64,000 nt of DNA from Aeromonas eucrenophila (GCF_000819865.1 NZ_CDDF01000005.1:188520-252519), one strand, 5' to 3'; positions 18,722-30,700 are shown, counted from the first letter of the stretch. Program-made: numbers and translations. The notes: generated from the sequence alone by a model not told the origin.

Positions 18722-18988
18722 ATGAATTCAAATATCGTAACTGTTGGCAAGAAGATCCGTCAGATCCGCGAAGCGGTTGGCCTGAGCCGTCCTAAATTTG
18801 CCGATCTGTTGGGCGTCCCCCCGACTACCCTGAAAAATTATGAGCTGGGTTATCGTGAAGTCGGAGGCGCCTTCCTGGTTGCCCTGGCTCACCACCCGGA
18901 ACTGCACAAGTTCACCCTCTGGCTGCTGGCCGACAAGAAAGTCGCCGAAATCGGTCAGATCGGTCCGGACGATATTGCCAAGGCTTAA
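18722..18988 (+). CDS. Small XRE-type helix-turn-helix regulator
   Basis: The 88-residue protein is almost entirely one Cro/C1-type HTH domain. GKKIRQIREAVGLSRPKFADLLG is followed by PPTTLKNYELGYREVGG, which places the recognition helix near residues 32-45. It probably binds DNA as a dimer. GGAG lies 10 nt before the ATG at 18722; an in-frame ATG at 18713 is too close to it. Codons are host-like and the gene has its own terminator. There is no toxin partner next to it, so an antitoxin role is not supported. Its target is unknown. Confidence 0.8.
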   Translation: MNSNIVTVGKKIRQIREAVGLSRPKFADLLGVPPTTLKNYELGYREVGGAFLVALAHHPELHKFTLWLLADKKVAEIGQIGPDDIAKA

Positions 18989-19010
18989 GTTCGTTGAGCC
19001 CAGATAAAAG

Positions 19011-19036
19011 TGCCGCCCTCGAGGCGGCATTTTTTA
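19011..19036 (+). terminator. Rho-independent terminator of the HTH gene
   Basis: TGCCGCC pairs with GGCGGCA and is followed by TTTTTTATT. Confidence 0.9.
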
Positions 19037-19189
19037 TTCACCAATCTTTACCCCAGCTGAATTGAATTCAATGAAATGTGCTCTGCGCTGAGATTTCAAC
19101 CTAAAGCCCTTGGCAAACTGGCGTAATCCCCACAAAATTCCGACCCTTTGATCGGGGGGCCTCCCCGGATTGTGTACAGCGAGACAAGC

Positions 19190-20551
19190 ATGAGTCACAC
19201 CACTCCGAAAGTCAGAGACGGCTTTACCAGTACCTTCGGCGTCCTCGCCGCTACTCTGGGCTCGGCCGTCGGCCTTGGCAACATCTGGAAATTTCCCTAT
19301 CTGACCGGGGAGAACGGTGGCGCCGGCTTCCTGCTGGTCTATGTCATCGCCACCCTGCTGGTCGGGCTGCCGGTGATGATTTCGGAGATCATGCTGGGCC
19401 GTCAGGCCAAGTCTGACGTTGTGACCGGCCTCATCAAGCTGGCGCCCAAGCGGCAGCCCTGGTGGCTGATCGCGGTCATGGGGGTGGCGGCGGCTTTCCT
19501 CATCATGTCCTTCTATTCCGAGGTGGCGGCCTGGGTGTTCGCCTACATCTTCAAGGCGATCAGCGGCGAGATCCTGTCGACCGATCCCGCAGTGACTGGT
19601 GCGGCCTTCAATGCCCTGATCACCAACCCGTTGCAGAGTCTGCTCTGGCAATGGCTGGTGCTGGCGCTGATGGGGGGCATTCTGCTGTTGGGGGTTGCCA
19701 AGGGGATAGAGGCGGTCACCAAGAAGCTGATGCCGGTGCTCTTCATCCTGCTGCTGGTGATAGGCCTGCGCAGCCTGACCCTGCCCGGGGCGAGCGAGGG
19801 GCTGAACTTCCTGTTCTCGCCGGATTTCTCCAAGATCACCGCCGGCGTGGTGCTGACGGCCATGGGGCTGGCGTTCTTCAAGCTCTCCATCGGCATGGGC
19901 TGCATGATGACCTATGGCAGCTACTTCCGGGATGATCAGAACATTCCGCTGACCACCTTCCGGGTCATGTGCGCCGACCTGTTCGTCTCCATGCTGGCGG
20001 GGATAGCCATCTTCCCGGCGGTGTTTGCCTTCGGTTTCGAGCCATCGGCCGGTCCCTCCCTGCTGTTCATCACCATACCGGCGGTGTTTGCCAGCATCCC
20101 GTTCGGCCACCTGTTCATGGTGCTGTTCTTCGTGCTCTCCGCCATCGCAGCGACCGGGGCCATGCTCTCCATCCTGGAAGTGCCGGTCTCGGTACTCTCC
20201 GAGCGCTTCCACATGAGCCGCGCCAAGGCGACCCTCATCAACCTGCTGGTGCTGGGCGCGGTCGGCTCGACCTGTGCGCTCTCCAACAGCACGCTGGCGG
20301 ACGTGCAGATCGCCGGCAAGACCTTCTTCGATCTGTTCGACTTCGTCTCCTCCAACGTGCTGATGCCGCTGGGCGGCATTCTGCTGTGCCTGTTTGTCGG
20401 CTGGGTCTGGGGCTATGAGCGCATGGAATCGGCCTTGACCAATGGCGGCAAGCTGGAACTCAGGATCCTCAAGCCGCTGTTCTTCATCATCCGCTACGTG
20501 TCGCCGCTGCTGATCCTGGTGGTGATGCTCAAGGGGCTGGGGCTGTTCTGA
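19190..20551 (+). CDS. Na+-dependent amino acid transporter (NSS/SNF family)
   Basis: The 453-residue polytopic protein belongs to the neurotransmitter:sodium symporter family (LeuT/TnaT/MhsT relatives). The TM1 Na+/substrate motif GSAVGLGNIWKFPYLTGENG lies near residues 22-41. The KLSIGMGCMMTYGSYF segment near 240 is the TM6 region. About 11 helices are predicted, as in MhsT. It should import a neutral or aromatic amino acid with Na+. The ATG at 19190 is chosen because the longer frame from 19148 adds a non-conserved leader; the RBS is weak. A terminator shared with rssA follows. Confidence 0.9.
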   Translation: MSHTTPKVRDGFTSTFGVLAATLGSAVGLGNIWKFPYLTGENGGAGFLLVYVIATLLVGLPVMISEIMLGRQAKSDVVTGLIKLAPKRQPWWLIAVMGVAAAFLIMSFYSEVAAWVFAYIFKAISGEILSTDPAVTGAAFNALITNPLQSLLWQWLVLALMGGILLLGVAKGIEAVTKKLMPVLFILLLVIGLRSLTLPGASEGLNFLFSPDFSKITAGVVLTAMGLAFFKLSIGMGCMMTYGSYFRDDQNIPLTTFRVMCADLFVSMLAGIAIFPAVFAFGFEPSAGPSLLFITIPAVFASIPFGHLFMVLFFVLSAIAATGAMLSILEVPVSVLSERFHMSRAKATLINLLVLGAVGSTCALSNSTLADVQIAGKTFFDLFDFVSSNVLMPLGGILLCLFVGWVWGYERMESALTNGGKLELRILKPLFFIIRYVSPLLILVVMLKGLGLF

Positions 20552-20569
20552 CAGTTCGCACTCCGAATA

Positions 20570-20598
20570 AAAAAGAGCGCCTGATGGCGCTCTTTTTG
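20570..20598. terminator. Bidirectional terminator between NSS and rssA genes
   Basis: AAAGAGCGCC pairs with GGCGCTCTTT, with an A-run before and a T-run after. It lies between convergent genes. Confidence 0.9.
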
Positions 20599-20612
20599 TT
20601 TACAGCATGACG

Positions 20613-21482
20613 TCAGATCAGCCGGAGCCGGGACAGCTCTTCCTTGAGTTGCTCCATGTTGCGCTCGACGCACGCCTGGCCCTCGTCGATGGCGTCCGCC
20701 GCCCGGTGGAAATCCATGATGGAGAAGCTGCCAAGACGGGGGCAGAACTGGATTTCGGGGGGATCCCCGGCCATCCGGGCGCGGGTGATCCGCTCCTGCA
20801 TGATATTGATGGAGCCGGTCATCACGCTCCACATGCCGGGGGTGCTGGGCTCGCGCTCGCCCCGGTTCAGCCACTGGCTGAGCAGGCCGCCCTGGGCCGG
20901 CTCGTCCGAGTCATCGGCCCAAGGCTGGTGCATGTCGGCGTTGAGGTTGACGGCGATCACCACCTCGGCCCCCATGGCACGGGCCAGAGAGATGGGCACC
21001 GGGTTGACCACGGCCCCGTCCACCAGCCACTGCTCGTCGATGCGGGTGGGGGTCAGGATGCCGGGCATGCCGCAGGAGGCGCGCACACACTGGCGCAGCG
21101 GCCCCTCTTGCAACCAGATCTCGCGCCCGGTGTTGAGCTCGGTGGCGACGCAGGCGAAGGGCAGCGGCAGGCTCTCGATGGGGGGATCGCCGAGGTGACT
21201 GGCGGCGATGCCAAATACCTTGTCGCCCCGAAACAGGCCGCCGGAGAGTGCGGGATCGAGCAATCCCATCACCTGCAAGCGGCTGAAGCCTCGCACCCAG
21301 GATTCCAGCTTGTCCAGTTCACCGGCCGCATAGGCCGCGCCCACGAAGCTGCCGATGGAGCAACCGGCCACCAGATCCGGTTTGACACCGAGTTGTTCCA
21401 GTGCCCGTATGATGCCTATGTGCGCCCAGCCTCGGGCAGCACCGCTGCCCAGAGCCAGTCCCAGGCGGGGTTTTCGTGCCAC
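20613..21482 (-). CDS. rssA: Patatin-like phospholipase, RssA family
   Basis: The 289-residue protein has the complete patatin active site: the oxyanion block GSGAARGWAHIG (12-23), the nucleophile elbow GCSIGS (S42) and the catalytic Asp in VDGAVVNP (D155). It follows E. coli RssA closely, including AGDPPEI near residue 246. It would act as a serine acyl hydrolase on phospholipid or a related acyl ester. The start is GTG with AGGAGA 7 nt upstream. In E. coli, rssA lies beside rssB; here no rssB is adjacent. It is followed by a GGDEF gene on the same strand. Confidence 0.9.
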   Translation of the reverse strand: MARKPRLGLALGSGAARGWAHIGIIRALEQLGVKPDLVAGCSIGSFVGAAYAAGELDKLESWVRGFSRLQVMGLLDPALSGGLFRGDKVFGIAASHLGDPPIESLPLPFACVATELNTGREIWLQEGPLRQCVRASCGMPGILTPTRIDEQWLVDGAVVNPVPISLARAMGAEVVIAVNLNADMHQPWADDSDEPAQGGLLSQWLNRGEREPSTPGMWSVMTGSINIMQERITRARMAGDPPEIQFCPRLGSFSIMDFHRAADAIDEGQACVERNMEQLKEELSRLRLI

Positions 21483-21515
21483 TGTGCGTCTCCTGATGTG
21501 AATGAGGGTTCCAGC

Positions 21516-23072
21516 TTACTCCTGGTTCCCCTCCGCGTCATCTTGCCAGCCTTCGCTGCGATTGCGGCCGTTGGCCTTGGCCTTATAGAGGGCGGCATCT
21601 GCCCGGCGAATGGCCTCTTGCAACCGGATGCCCGGATGCTGGCGGCAATAACCCAGGCTGACGGTGACCCGCAGATCGGCCGCGATGTCGGACCAGGCGT
21701 GCTGCTCTATGCTCACCCGCAGCTGCTCGGCCAGCTGGTCGAGGGGGGTGGTCTTGCCGACCACCAGCAGCAGGAACTCCTCTCCTCCCCAGCGGATCAG
21801 GGTATTGCCCCGCACCTGCAACGGCTGGCAGAGCCGCACCAGCTGGATCAGCACCTGATCACCGACCCCGTGACCGAAGGTATCGTTGACTCGCTTGAAG
21901 TGATCGCAGTCGAACATGATGGCGCCGATGTGGTGGGAACCCGCCCTGGCATGCCGGTGTTCGAACGCATCGAAATGGTGGCGATTGAAGGCGCCGGTGA
22001 GCGCATCGTGTTGGGACAGATAGTTCAACCGGCGATTGAGCCGGCGGGATCGCAGGCTGGAGATGATCGCCACGGCCAGACAAAACAGGGTGAGCAGGGC
22101 GGTCACCGACTGCCAGAACAGCGCCTCCAGCAGGGAGATCAGCGGAATGCGGTGGATCAGGGTCAACGGGGTGCCGGGGATGGCATGGACCAGCTGGAAG
22201 GCGCCTTGCTGCCAGTGATATTCATCCTGCTGCTCGCCAAGGAGCAGGGGCGGTGCCGTACCGGGCTGGCTGCGCGCCAGGATCTGCTGGTGTGCATTGG
22301 CCAAAAACAGAGTGCCCGTCTGGGGGGCGGGTTTATGCAGGGCTTGCTCGAGATGGCTGAGCAAGATATCGATGCTGAGCACCCCCACCACTTTTCGGGC
22401 GTGGAAGATGGGTTGGGACAGGGTGATCATCTGGCCCTGTCCGGCGAAATCCTGATAGGGACGCGACAGGGCGGCGTGCCGGCTGTGGGGGGGCTGGGCC
22501 AGGGCATCCAGCCAGTAGGACTTCTGGTAAATAGTGGCGTCGAAACGAAACTGGCGGGAAGGCACCCAGGGATAGAGGTAGATGAAGTGATCCACCCCGG
22601 TGAAATAGAGCCAGGCCACGTCCTTGGAGAGCAGCTGGGCGGCGGTCGAGAGCAGGGGAGAGAGGCTGAGCGCCAGGTGGATGGTGCTTTCCCGCTCGCT
22701 GCCCGGCGCCGGCAGCGGCCCCTGGCCGGTCAGGTTGCCGACCAGGCCGGGAGGCAGGTCGACGGGCACCCTGTCCAGAGCCATGCCCAGCACCGGATCG
22801 ACCCGCAGGGCGCGGTAGAGCTGGTGGGTCAGGGCCGTCTGGGGGTTGCTGCGCAGCCGCTCCTCGGCCTGGCCACGCATGGCCTCGAGCAAGGTATCTA
22901 TCTGCTGATACTGGGATCTCAGCTCCGCTGCCGTGCCTATGGTGTCACGCTTGTTCAACTCGGTGATCTGGCGAAAGGAGTGCTGCAGGGCGAGGAATAA
23001 CAGAAAGATGCTCAGACCCAGCAGCAGCCACTGCAGACGGTACTTGGCGAAGGCATGGAACAGTCGGGGCAT
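21516..23072 (-). CDS. Diguanylate cyclase with periplasmic Cache-like sensor
   Basis: The 518-residue protein has TM1 (~12-30), a large periplasmic region (~31-320) that fits a double-Cache sensor (SVLSIDILLSHLEQAL and a YYFTG-like FTGVDHFIYLYPWVPSRQF stretch), TM2 (~322-342) and a C-terminal GGDEF domain. The active site is RWGGEEF (near residue 427) and FDCDHFKRVNDTFGHGVGDQ is the metal site, so c-di-GMP synthesis is likely. The ligand is unknown. The start ATG has a weak GGAA element. Only 33 bp separate it from rssA downstream, so the two may be co-transcribed. Confidence 0.88.
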   Translation of the reverse strand: MPRLFHAFAKYRLQWLLLGLSIFLLFLALQHSFRQITELNKRDTIGTAAELRSQYQQIDTLLEAMRGQAEERLRSNPQTALTHQLYRALRVDPVLGMALDRVPVDLPPGLVGNLTGQGPLPAPGSERESTIHLALSLSPLLSTAAQLLSKDVAWLYFTGVDHFIYLYPWVPSRQFRFDATIYQKSYWLDALAQPPHSRHAALSRPYQDFAGQGQMITLSQPIFHARKVVGVLSIDILLSHLEQALHKPAPQTGTLFLANAHQQILARSQPGTAPPLLLGEQQDEYHWQQGAFQLVHAIPGTPLTLIHRIPLISLLEALFWQSVTALLTLFCLAVAIISSLRSRRLNRRLNYLSQHDALTGAFNRHHFDAFEHRHARAGSHHIGAIMFDCDHFKRVNDTFGHGVGDQVLIQLVRLCQPLQVRGNTLIRWGGEEFLLLVVGKTTPLDQLAEQLRVSIEQHAWSDIAADLRVTVSLGYCRQHPGIRLQEAIRRADAALYKAKANGRNRSEGWQDDAEGNQE

Positions 23073-23279
23073 AGGGTTCCGAGGTTGTTACTGATTTGCG
23101 GCTCATCAGTGTAAGGCAGAAAACGGGCATCGTCTCAGCGGGATCTGCTTTTTGCGGCTCCCTCGTCCCCGCTGTTACGATTTGTCACATTTATACATAG
23201 TCGCGGCATAGTCAGGGGGTAACATGGTGTCATCATTGATGAAGTCTCCCTCTTTTCTCTCTATTGCATGGATTGTTTG

Positions 23280-24332
23280 ATGAAAATGCGCATATGGCTG
23301 TGGCTCCTTCCCGTTCTCCTGCTGCTGGCGGCGGGAGCCTGGACTCTCCGGCAGGCCGAACCGGCCGACAAACCCCAGCCAAAACAAGTGAATATCAGGG
23401 CCGAAACGGTCAGGCAGAGCCTGGCCGAGCCCTCGATCAAGCTGGTCAGCAAGCTGGCGGCCAATCGCTCCGTGGTGGTGAGCCCCGAGGTGACGGGCCG
23501 CATCGTCAACATCGCGGTGCGCTCCGGTCAGCAGGTCAAAGCAGGCCAGACCCTGATTGCCCTGGACGCGGGCAAGCAGCAGGCGGAGCTCGCCGAACAG
23601 AGCGCCAGCGTGCGTGACGAGAACCGCAAGCTGCGGGACATGCGCAAACTGGTGGCGCGCGGCGCCATCACCAACTCCGAGCTGGAAGGGCAGGAGGCCA
23701 CGGTGGCCCAGGCCCAGGCTCGCGCCGATGCGGCCCGCTACGAGCTCTCCCTGCGCACCCTGCAGGCGCCTTTCGACGGCACCGTCAGCCTCATCGATCT
23801 CAGCGAAGGCGCCCTGGTCAACAGCGGCGACGTGCTGCTGCATCTGGACGAGCTGGCCAAGCTGCGGCTCGATCTGGCGGTGCCCGAGCGCTACCTCTCC
23901 CTGCTCAAACCCGGCATGGCGGTGACGGCGACCAGCTCGGCCTGGCCGGATCAATCCTTCTCCGGGGTGCTGGAGACGCTGGACAGCCGGATCTCCAACG
24001 AGACCCAGAACATCAAGGCCCGGGTCATCATCCCCAATCCCAGCGGCCAGCTGCGGCCCGGCATGCTGATGAACGTGGATCTCTCCTTGCCGGCCCAGAA
24101 GATGACCCTGATCCCCGCCCAGTCGGTGGAATACGCCGGTGAGCAGCGCTTCGTCTATCGCCTGGAGCCGGACGGCCGGGTGAAACGCATCCCGGTGGAG
24201 CTCGGCGATACCCATGGGGAAGAGGTCTGGGTACTCAAGGGGCTGAGCGTCGGCGATCGCATCGCGGTCGAGGGGCTGGTCAACCTGCGTGACGGTGCCC
24301 TGGTGCACGATCTGGCTGAGGTGAAAGGCTGA
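23280..24332 (+). CDS. RND efflux periplasmic adaptor (membrane fusion protein)
   Basis: The 350-residue protein has an N-terminal membrane anchor (residues ~4-24) with no lipobox cysteine. A biotinyl-lipoyl-like half follows (RIVNIAVRSGQQVKAGQTLIALD near 78), then an alpha-helical hairpin, a second lipoyl half and beta-barrel segments (FDGTVSLIDLSEGALVNSGD near 165). It joins the inner-membrane pump encoded next to it to an outer-membrane channel not found here. The start is uncertain: ATG at 23280 gives a normal signal anchor, and 23268 is also open; neither has a clear RBS. Its stop overlaps the pump's ATG. Confidence 0.92.
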   Translation: MKMRIWLWLLPVLLLLAAGAWTLRQAEPADKPQPKQVNIRAETVRQSLAEPSIKLVSKLAANRSVVVSPEVTGRIVNIAVRSGQQVKAGQTLIALDAGKQQAELAEQSASVRDENRKLRDMRKLVARGAITNSELEGQEATVAQAQARADAARYELSLRTLQAPFDGTVSLIDLSEGALVNSGDVLLHLDELAKLRLDLAVPERYLSLLKPGMAVTATSSAWPDQSFSGVLETLDSRISNETQNIKARVIIPNPSGQLRPGMLMNVDLSLPAQKMTLIPAQSVEYAGEQRFVYRLEPDGRVKRIPVELGDTHGEEVWVLKGLSVGDRIAVEGLVNLRDGALVHDLAEVKG

Positions 24333-27300
24333 TGTGGCTCTCCGATATGTCAGTACGCCGCCCGCTGGTGGCGGTGGTGATCAGCGCCCTGCTGACCGTG
24401 TTCGGTCTGGTGGCCTTCAGCAAGTTGACGGTGCGGGAGATGCCGGACGTGCAGACCCCGTCCGTCTCCATCACCACCACCTATGACGGGGCCGCCCCCG
24501 AGGTCATGGAGAGCCAGGTCACCAAGCCCATCGAGGATCAGCTCTCCGGCATCAGCGGCATCAAGAACATCAACTCGGTGACCCGCAAGGGGCGCTCCTC
24601 CATCACGGTGGAGTTCAAACTCGGCTGGAACATGGTGGAGGGCACCTCGGACGTGCGCGACGCCATCTCCCGCGCCCGGCCCAAGCTGCCGGACGAGGTG
24701 GATGAGCCCATGGTCACCAAGGACAACGGCAGCGGCGATGTGGCGATCTGGCTGAACTTCAGCAGCACCCAGATGGACCGCACGGCCCTGACCGACTATG
24801 CGAACCGGATCCTGGTCGATCCCCTGAGCCTGGTGGACGGGGTGAGCGAGGTGTCCCTGTCCGGCGATCTGACCCGGGTGATGTATGTGCGGCTGCGCCC
24901 CGCCGACATGGCGGCCCGCGGCATTACGGTATCGGACGTGCAGGAGGCCCTCAAGCGGGAGAACATCGAGCTGCCGGGGGGGGAGATCCGCAACAACAGC
25001 ATGACCATGGCGGTGCAGATCGCCCGTCTCTATCGCAGCGCCGAGGACTTCCGCTCCCTGCCGGTGACGACCGCCGCCAACGGTCAGAGCATCTATCTGG
25101 CGGACATCGCCGATGTTGAGGTGGGGGCCAAGAACGAAGACAGCGCCTACCAGCGCAACGGCCGCGAGAGTTTGGGGATAGGCATAGTCGCCCAGTCCAC
25201 CGCCAACCCGCTGGCGGTGGCCCAGGGGATCGAGCAGAAGATGGCCGAAATGCAGCGTTTTCTGCCAGAAGGTGCGAGTCTGGAAGTGGATTATGACTCC
25301 ACCATCTTTATCAAGCAGGCGATCCACGAGGTCTACGAGACCCTCGCCATCTGCGCCCTGTTGGTGGTGGCCGTGCTCTACCTGTTCCTGGGGCAGGCGC
25401 GCACCACGCTCATCCCGGCCATCACGGTGCCGGTGTCCCTGGTGTCGGCCTTTATCGGCGCCTGGTATCTCGGCTTCTCCATCAACCTCATCACCCTGTT
25501 GGCGTTGATCCTCGCCATCGGCCTGGTGGTGGATGACGCCATCGTGGTGGTGGAGAACATCCACCACCACCTGCAGCGCGGCGAACCCCCGCTGCTGGCG
25601 GCCTGGCACGGCACCCGGGAGGTGGGCTTCGCGGTGATAGCGACCACCGCCGTGCTGGTGATGGTATTCGTACCCATCGCCTTCATGGAGGGCATGGTGG
25701 GCCGGCTCTTCACCGAGTTTGCGATCCTGCTCTCCTTGGCGGTGCTCTTCTCCGCCCTGGTGGCCCTGACCCTGACCCCGGCCATGGGCTCCTGGCTGAT
25801 GCGCGCCGTCGACAAGCCCAATGCCCTGACCGCCAATCTGGACAAGGGCCTCGGCTGGGTTGAAAAGCACTACCGGCACCTGCTGGGCTGGGTGCTGCGC
25901 CGCAGCGCCTGGACGCCGCTGGTGTTGCTGCTCTGCCTCGGCGGCATCGGCGCCCTGTTTGGCAAGCTGCCGGCTAGCCTGATGCCCACCGAGGATCGGG
26001 GCGTGCTCTATGTGTTCGTGAAGGGGGCCGAGGGCACCAGCATAGAGCGCATGAAGCGCAACATGCAGCAGGTGGAGGCCGCCATCATGCCGCTGCTCGG
26101 CCAGGGGGTGGTGCAGGCCATGAGCTTCAGCACCCCGGCCTTCGGGCGCGGCGGTGATCAGACCGGGATGGCTATCATCCAGCTCACCGACTGGGCCGCC
26201 CGGGACGAGACCGCCACCGAATTTGGCCGTAGTTTAAGCGGTCGTCTCGCCGGCATTCCGGACGTGATGATCCGCACCTTCCAGCCGGGGTTCAGGGGCG
26301 GCTCCACCGCTGCCGTGCAGTTCGTGCTGCAAGGCTCGGATTATGCCGAGATCTATCAGCAGGGGTTGGCCCTGCAACAGGCGGCGAGCCAGAGCGGCCT
26401 GATGCTGGCGCCGGATCTGGACTACGCCGAGAAGACCCCCGAGCTGCAGGTGACCATAGAGAGAGACAGGGCCAGCCAGCTCGGCATCCCCGTCTCGACT
26501 GTGGCGAGCTCCTTGCAGGCGCTGCTCGGCGGCGTCAGCCAGACTACCTATGTGGACAGGGGGGAGGAGTATGACGTCTACCTGCGCGCCAATCAGAGCG
26601 ACTTCAACGGTATCTCGGATGTGAGCCGCATTTACTTGAAGGCCGCCAGCGGCGAGATGGTGAGCCTGTCGACCCTGGCCACCGTCAAGCAGGTGGCGAG
26701 CCCGCAGCGACTCAATCACTACCAGCGCCAGAAGGCCATTGCCCTCACCGCGGACGTGGCCCCCGGCCACACCCTGGGGGAGGCGCTGGACTTCCTCGAC
26801 GGCTGGGCCAGTGCCCATCTGCCCGCCGGCATGACGGTGGACTACGCCGGCGACTCCAAGGACTATCGCGACAATCAGGGGGAGATGGCGCTGGTGTTCG
26901 GCCTCGCCCTGCTGGTGGTCTATCTGGTGCTGGTGGCACAGTTCGAGAGCCTGCTGACCCCGACCGTGGTGATGGTGACGGTACCGCTCGGCATCTTCGG
27001 CGGCCTGCTGGGCTTGTGGCTGACGGGGCAGGAGCTCAGCATCTACAGCCAGATCGGCATGATCATGCTGATCGGCATGGTGACCAAGAACGGCATCCTG
27101 ATAGTGGAGTTCATCAACCAGCTGCGCCAGCGCGGGGAGGGGTTCGAGGAGGCAATCATCGCCGCCTCGGTGCGCCGCCTGCGCCCCATACTGATGACCT
27201 CCCTGACCGCCATCATAGGCGCCGTGCCGCTGATGATCTCCATGGGGGCCGGCTACGAGAGCCGGATGGCCGTGGGGACTGTGGTGTTCTTCGGTCTGTC

Positions 27301-27478
27301 CCTGGCGACCCTGGTGACCCTGCTGATGGTGCCCGCCATCTATCACCTGCTGGCCAGGAAGGCGGGCATGACGGGGGTTCGGGATCGGCTGGTGGAGGAG
27401 GCGCTGGTCGGCGATGTGGCAAGCGTTCCCCCGGCGTCGGAGGCAACCCCGAACACGAGGGACAAGCCGGCCGCCTGA
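24332..27478 (+). CDS. RND family (HAE1-type) efflux pump permease
   Basis: The 1048-residue protein is of normal AcrB-class length, with two repeats of a TM segment, a large periplasmic loop and five more helices. The proton-relay acidic pair is present in GLVVDDAIVVVENIHHH (near residues 398-410), and the R/GGGEIRNNS and GAGYESRMAVGTVVFFG segments fit the family. It would export drugs, dyes or bile-like compounds by H+ antiport. The ATG overlaps the adaptor's TGA by one base, so translation is coupled. No outer-membrane TolC gene or regulator is adjacent. Confidence 0.95.
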   Translation: MWLSDMSVRRPLVAVVISALLTVFGLVAFSKLTVREMPDVQTPSVSITTTYDGAAPEVMESQVTKPIEDQLSGISGIKNINSVTRKGRSSITVEFKLGWNMVEGTSDVRDAISRARPKLPDEVDEPMVTKDNGSGDVAIWLNFSSTQMDRTALTDYANRILVDPLSLVDGVSEVSLSGDLTRVMYVRLRPADMAARGITVSDVQEALKRENIELPGGEIRNNSMTMAVQIARLYRSAEDFRSLPVTTAANGQSIYLADIADVEVGAKNEDSAYQRNGRESLGIGIVAQSTANPLAVAQGIEQKMAEMQRFLPEGASLEVDYDSTIFIKQAIHEVYETLAICALLVVAVLYLFLGQARTTLIPAITVPVSLVSAFIGAWYLGFSINLITLLALILAIGLVVDDAIVVVENIHHHLQRGEPPLLAAWHGTREVGFAVIATTAVLVMVFVPIAFMEGMVGRLFTEFAILLSLAVLFSALVALTLTPAMGSWLMRAVDKPNALTANLDKGLGWVEKHYRHLLGWVLRRSAWTPLVLLLCLGGIGALFGKLPASLMPTEDRGVLYVFVKGAEGTSIERMKRNMQQVEAAIMPLLGQGVVQAMSFSTPAFGRGGDQTGMAIIQLTDWAARDETATEFGRSLSGRLAGIPDVMIRTFQPGFRGGSTAAVQFVLQGSDYAEIYQQGLALQQAASQSGLMLAPDLDYAEKTPELQVTIERDRASQLGIPVSTVASSLQALLGGVSQTTYVDRGEEYDVYLRANQSDFNGISDVSRIYLKAASGEMVSLSTLATVKQVASPQRLNHYQRQKAIALTADVAPGHTLGEALDFLDGWASAHLPAGMTVDYAGDSKDYRDNQGEMALVFGLALLVVYLVLVAQFESLLTPTVVMVTVPLGIFGGLLGLWLTGQELSIYSQIGMIMLIGMVTKNGILIVEFINQLRQRGEGFEEAIIAASVRRLRPILMTSLTAIIGAVPLMISMGAGYESRMAVGTVVFFGLSLATLVTLLMVPAIYHLLARKAGMTGVRDRLVEEALVGDVASVPPASEATPNTRDKPAA

Positions 27479-27575
27479 TACTCTCCCCCCATCTGGGAGA
27501 GGGGACGCAAAAGAGGATGGCTGACGATGATGCCGTGGTTACTATGTGACCAGTTCACATCTGAGGCCATCCACC

Positions 27576-27947
27576 ATGTTGCCATCCGCCATCTATGAAC
27601 CGCTGCCCTTCGTCTATCTGGGTGGCGGTCTTTTGTTGCTGGGGTTCGCCGGGCATCCCGCGCTGCTGCTGGCCGGGGTCATCCTCTATCTGGCCGGCTC
27701 CCTGGTCTGGTTCAAACGCGGCGCCTATCGTCGCCTCGACAAGCAGCGTCAGCCCCATCAACGGGACTGGCCGCAATGGGTTTACGAGGGTCGCCCCTTC
27801 GCCCTGATCCTGCTCGGCGTGCTGATGTTGCGGCTTGCCACCCATCCCGTGTTCCTGATCCCGGCGCTGATCTGGTGCCTGCTCGGCGCGCAGCAACTGC
27901 TGCTGCGCCACCAGCACAGGTTCATGCTGGCTCGCCAGTTGATCTGA
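27576..27947 (+). CDS. Small inner-membrane protein of unknown function
   Basis: The 123-residue protein has about four hydrophobic helices (~11-27, 29-45, 79-94 and 96-110) and a basic loop (KRGAYRRLDKQRQPHQRDW) between the pairs. No family is recognised. A GTG at 27546 would extend the frame, but GAGG lies 9 nt before the ATG at 27576. It begins about 100 bp after the RND pump gene on the same strand and could be co-transcribed with it. Its stop codon (TGA) abuts the MITE-like element at 27947. Confidence 0.65.
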   Translation: MLPSAIYEPLPFVYLGGGLLLLGFAGHPALLLAGVILYLAGSLVWFKRGAYRRLDKQRQPHQRDWPQWVYEGRPFALILLGVLMLRLATHPVFLIPALIWCLLGAQQLLLRHQHRFMLARQLI

Positions 27948-28089
27948 GAACCTGTCCACGATCTTGCTGCGAGGCTGTAATCAAGGCTCATGTGCTGCTC
28001 GGAATCCTTATGTATCCATATACACTCCGGTTCCTGCGCTGCTCTTTACCTTGCTGACAACCTCTCGTGACAGATCGTGAACAGGTTCT
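27947..28089 (+). mobile_element. MITE-like element, copy 2
   Basis: A 143-bp segment begins AGAACCTGTCCACGATCT and ends with the complement of AGAACCTGTTCACGATCT, giving an 18-bp terminal inverted repeat with one mismatch. It is about 92 percent identical in reverse orientation to 1972-2113. If the element is trimmed to start GAACC and end GGTTC, the flanks on both sides read TGA, a possible 3-bp target duplication. It encodes no protein. Confidence 0.85.
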
Positions 28090-28114
28090 GAGGCGCCTTC
28101 TCCTCGTGTTTTGT

Positions 28115-28158
28115 GGGGGCAAAAAGCCATCGCCCCCGCTCTGCTCTGCCGGTATAAT
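28115..28158 (+). promoter_or_regulatory. Probable ygiQ promoter with overlapping hairpin
   Basis: A perfect TATAAT box at 28153-28158 lies 30 bp upstream of the ygiQ start. A GGGGGC/GCCCCC inverted repeat (28115-28120 and 28131-28136) overlaps the -35 area. No good -35 match is seen at 17 bp, so activation or an extended element is possible. Confidence 0.45.
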
Positions 28159-28188
28159 GCGCGACCCGAATTGTTCCAGGTGTTCAAA

Positions 28189-30639
<2,451 letters not shown>

Positions 30640-30669
30640 CATTTGCTGATTAGCAAAGCGATAGAAATA

Positions 30670-30700
30670 ACAAGGGCGACCAGATGGTCGCCCTTGTGTT
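30670..30700. terminator. Bidirectional terminator between ygiQ and the envelope operon
   Basis: ACAAGGGCGACC pairs with GGTCGCCCTTGT between convergent genes. T-richness is modest on both strands. Confidence 0.75.

Noticed and set aside
18722..18988. Small HTH protein as an antitoxin
   Set aside because: No toxin-sized partner gene is next to it, and it has its own terminator.
20607..23000. A 797-codon plus-strand frame opposite rssA and the GGDEF gene
   Set aside because: It spans two real genes and their gap on the other strand and has no recognisable domain.
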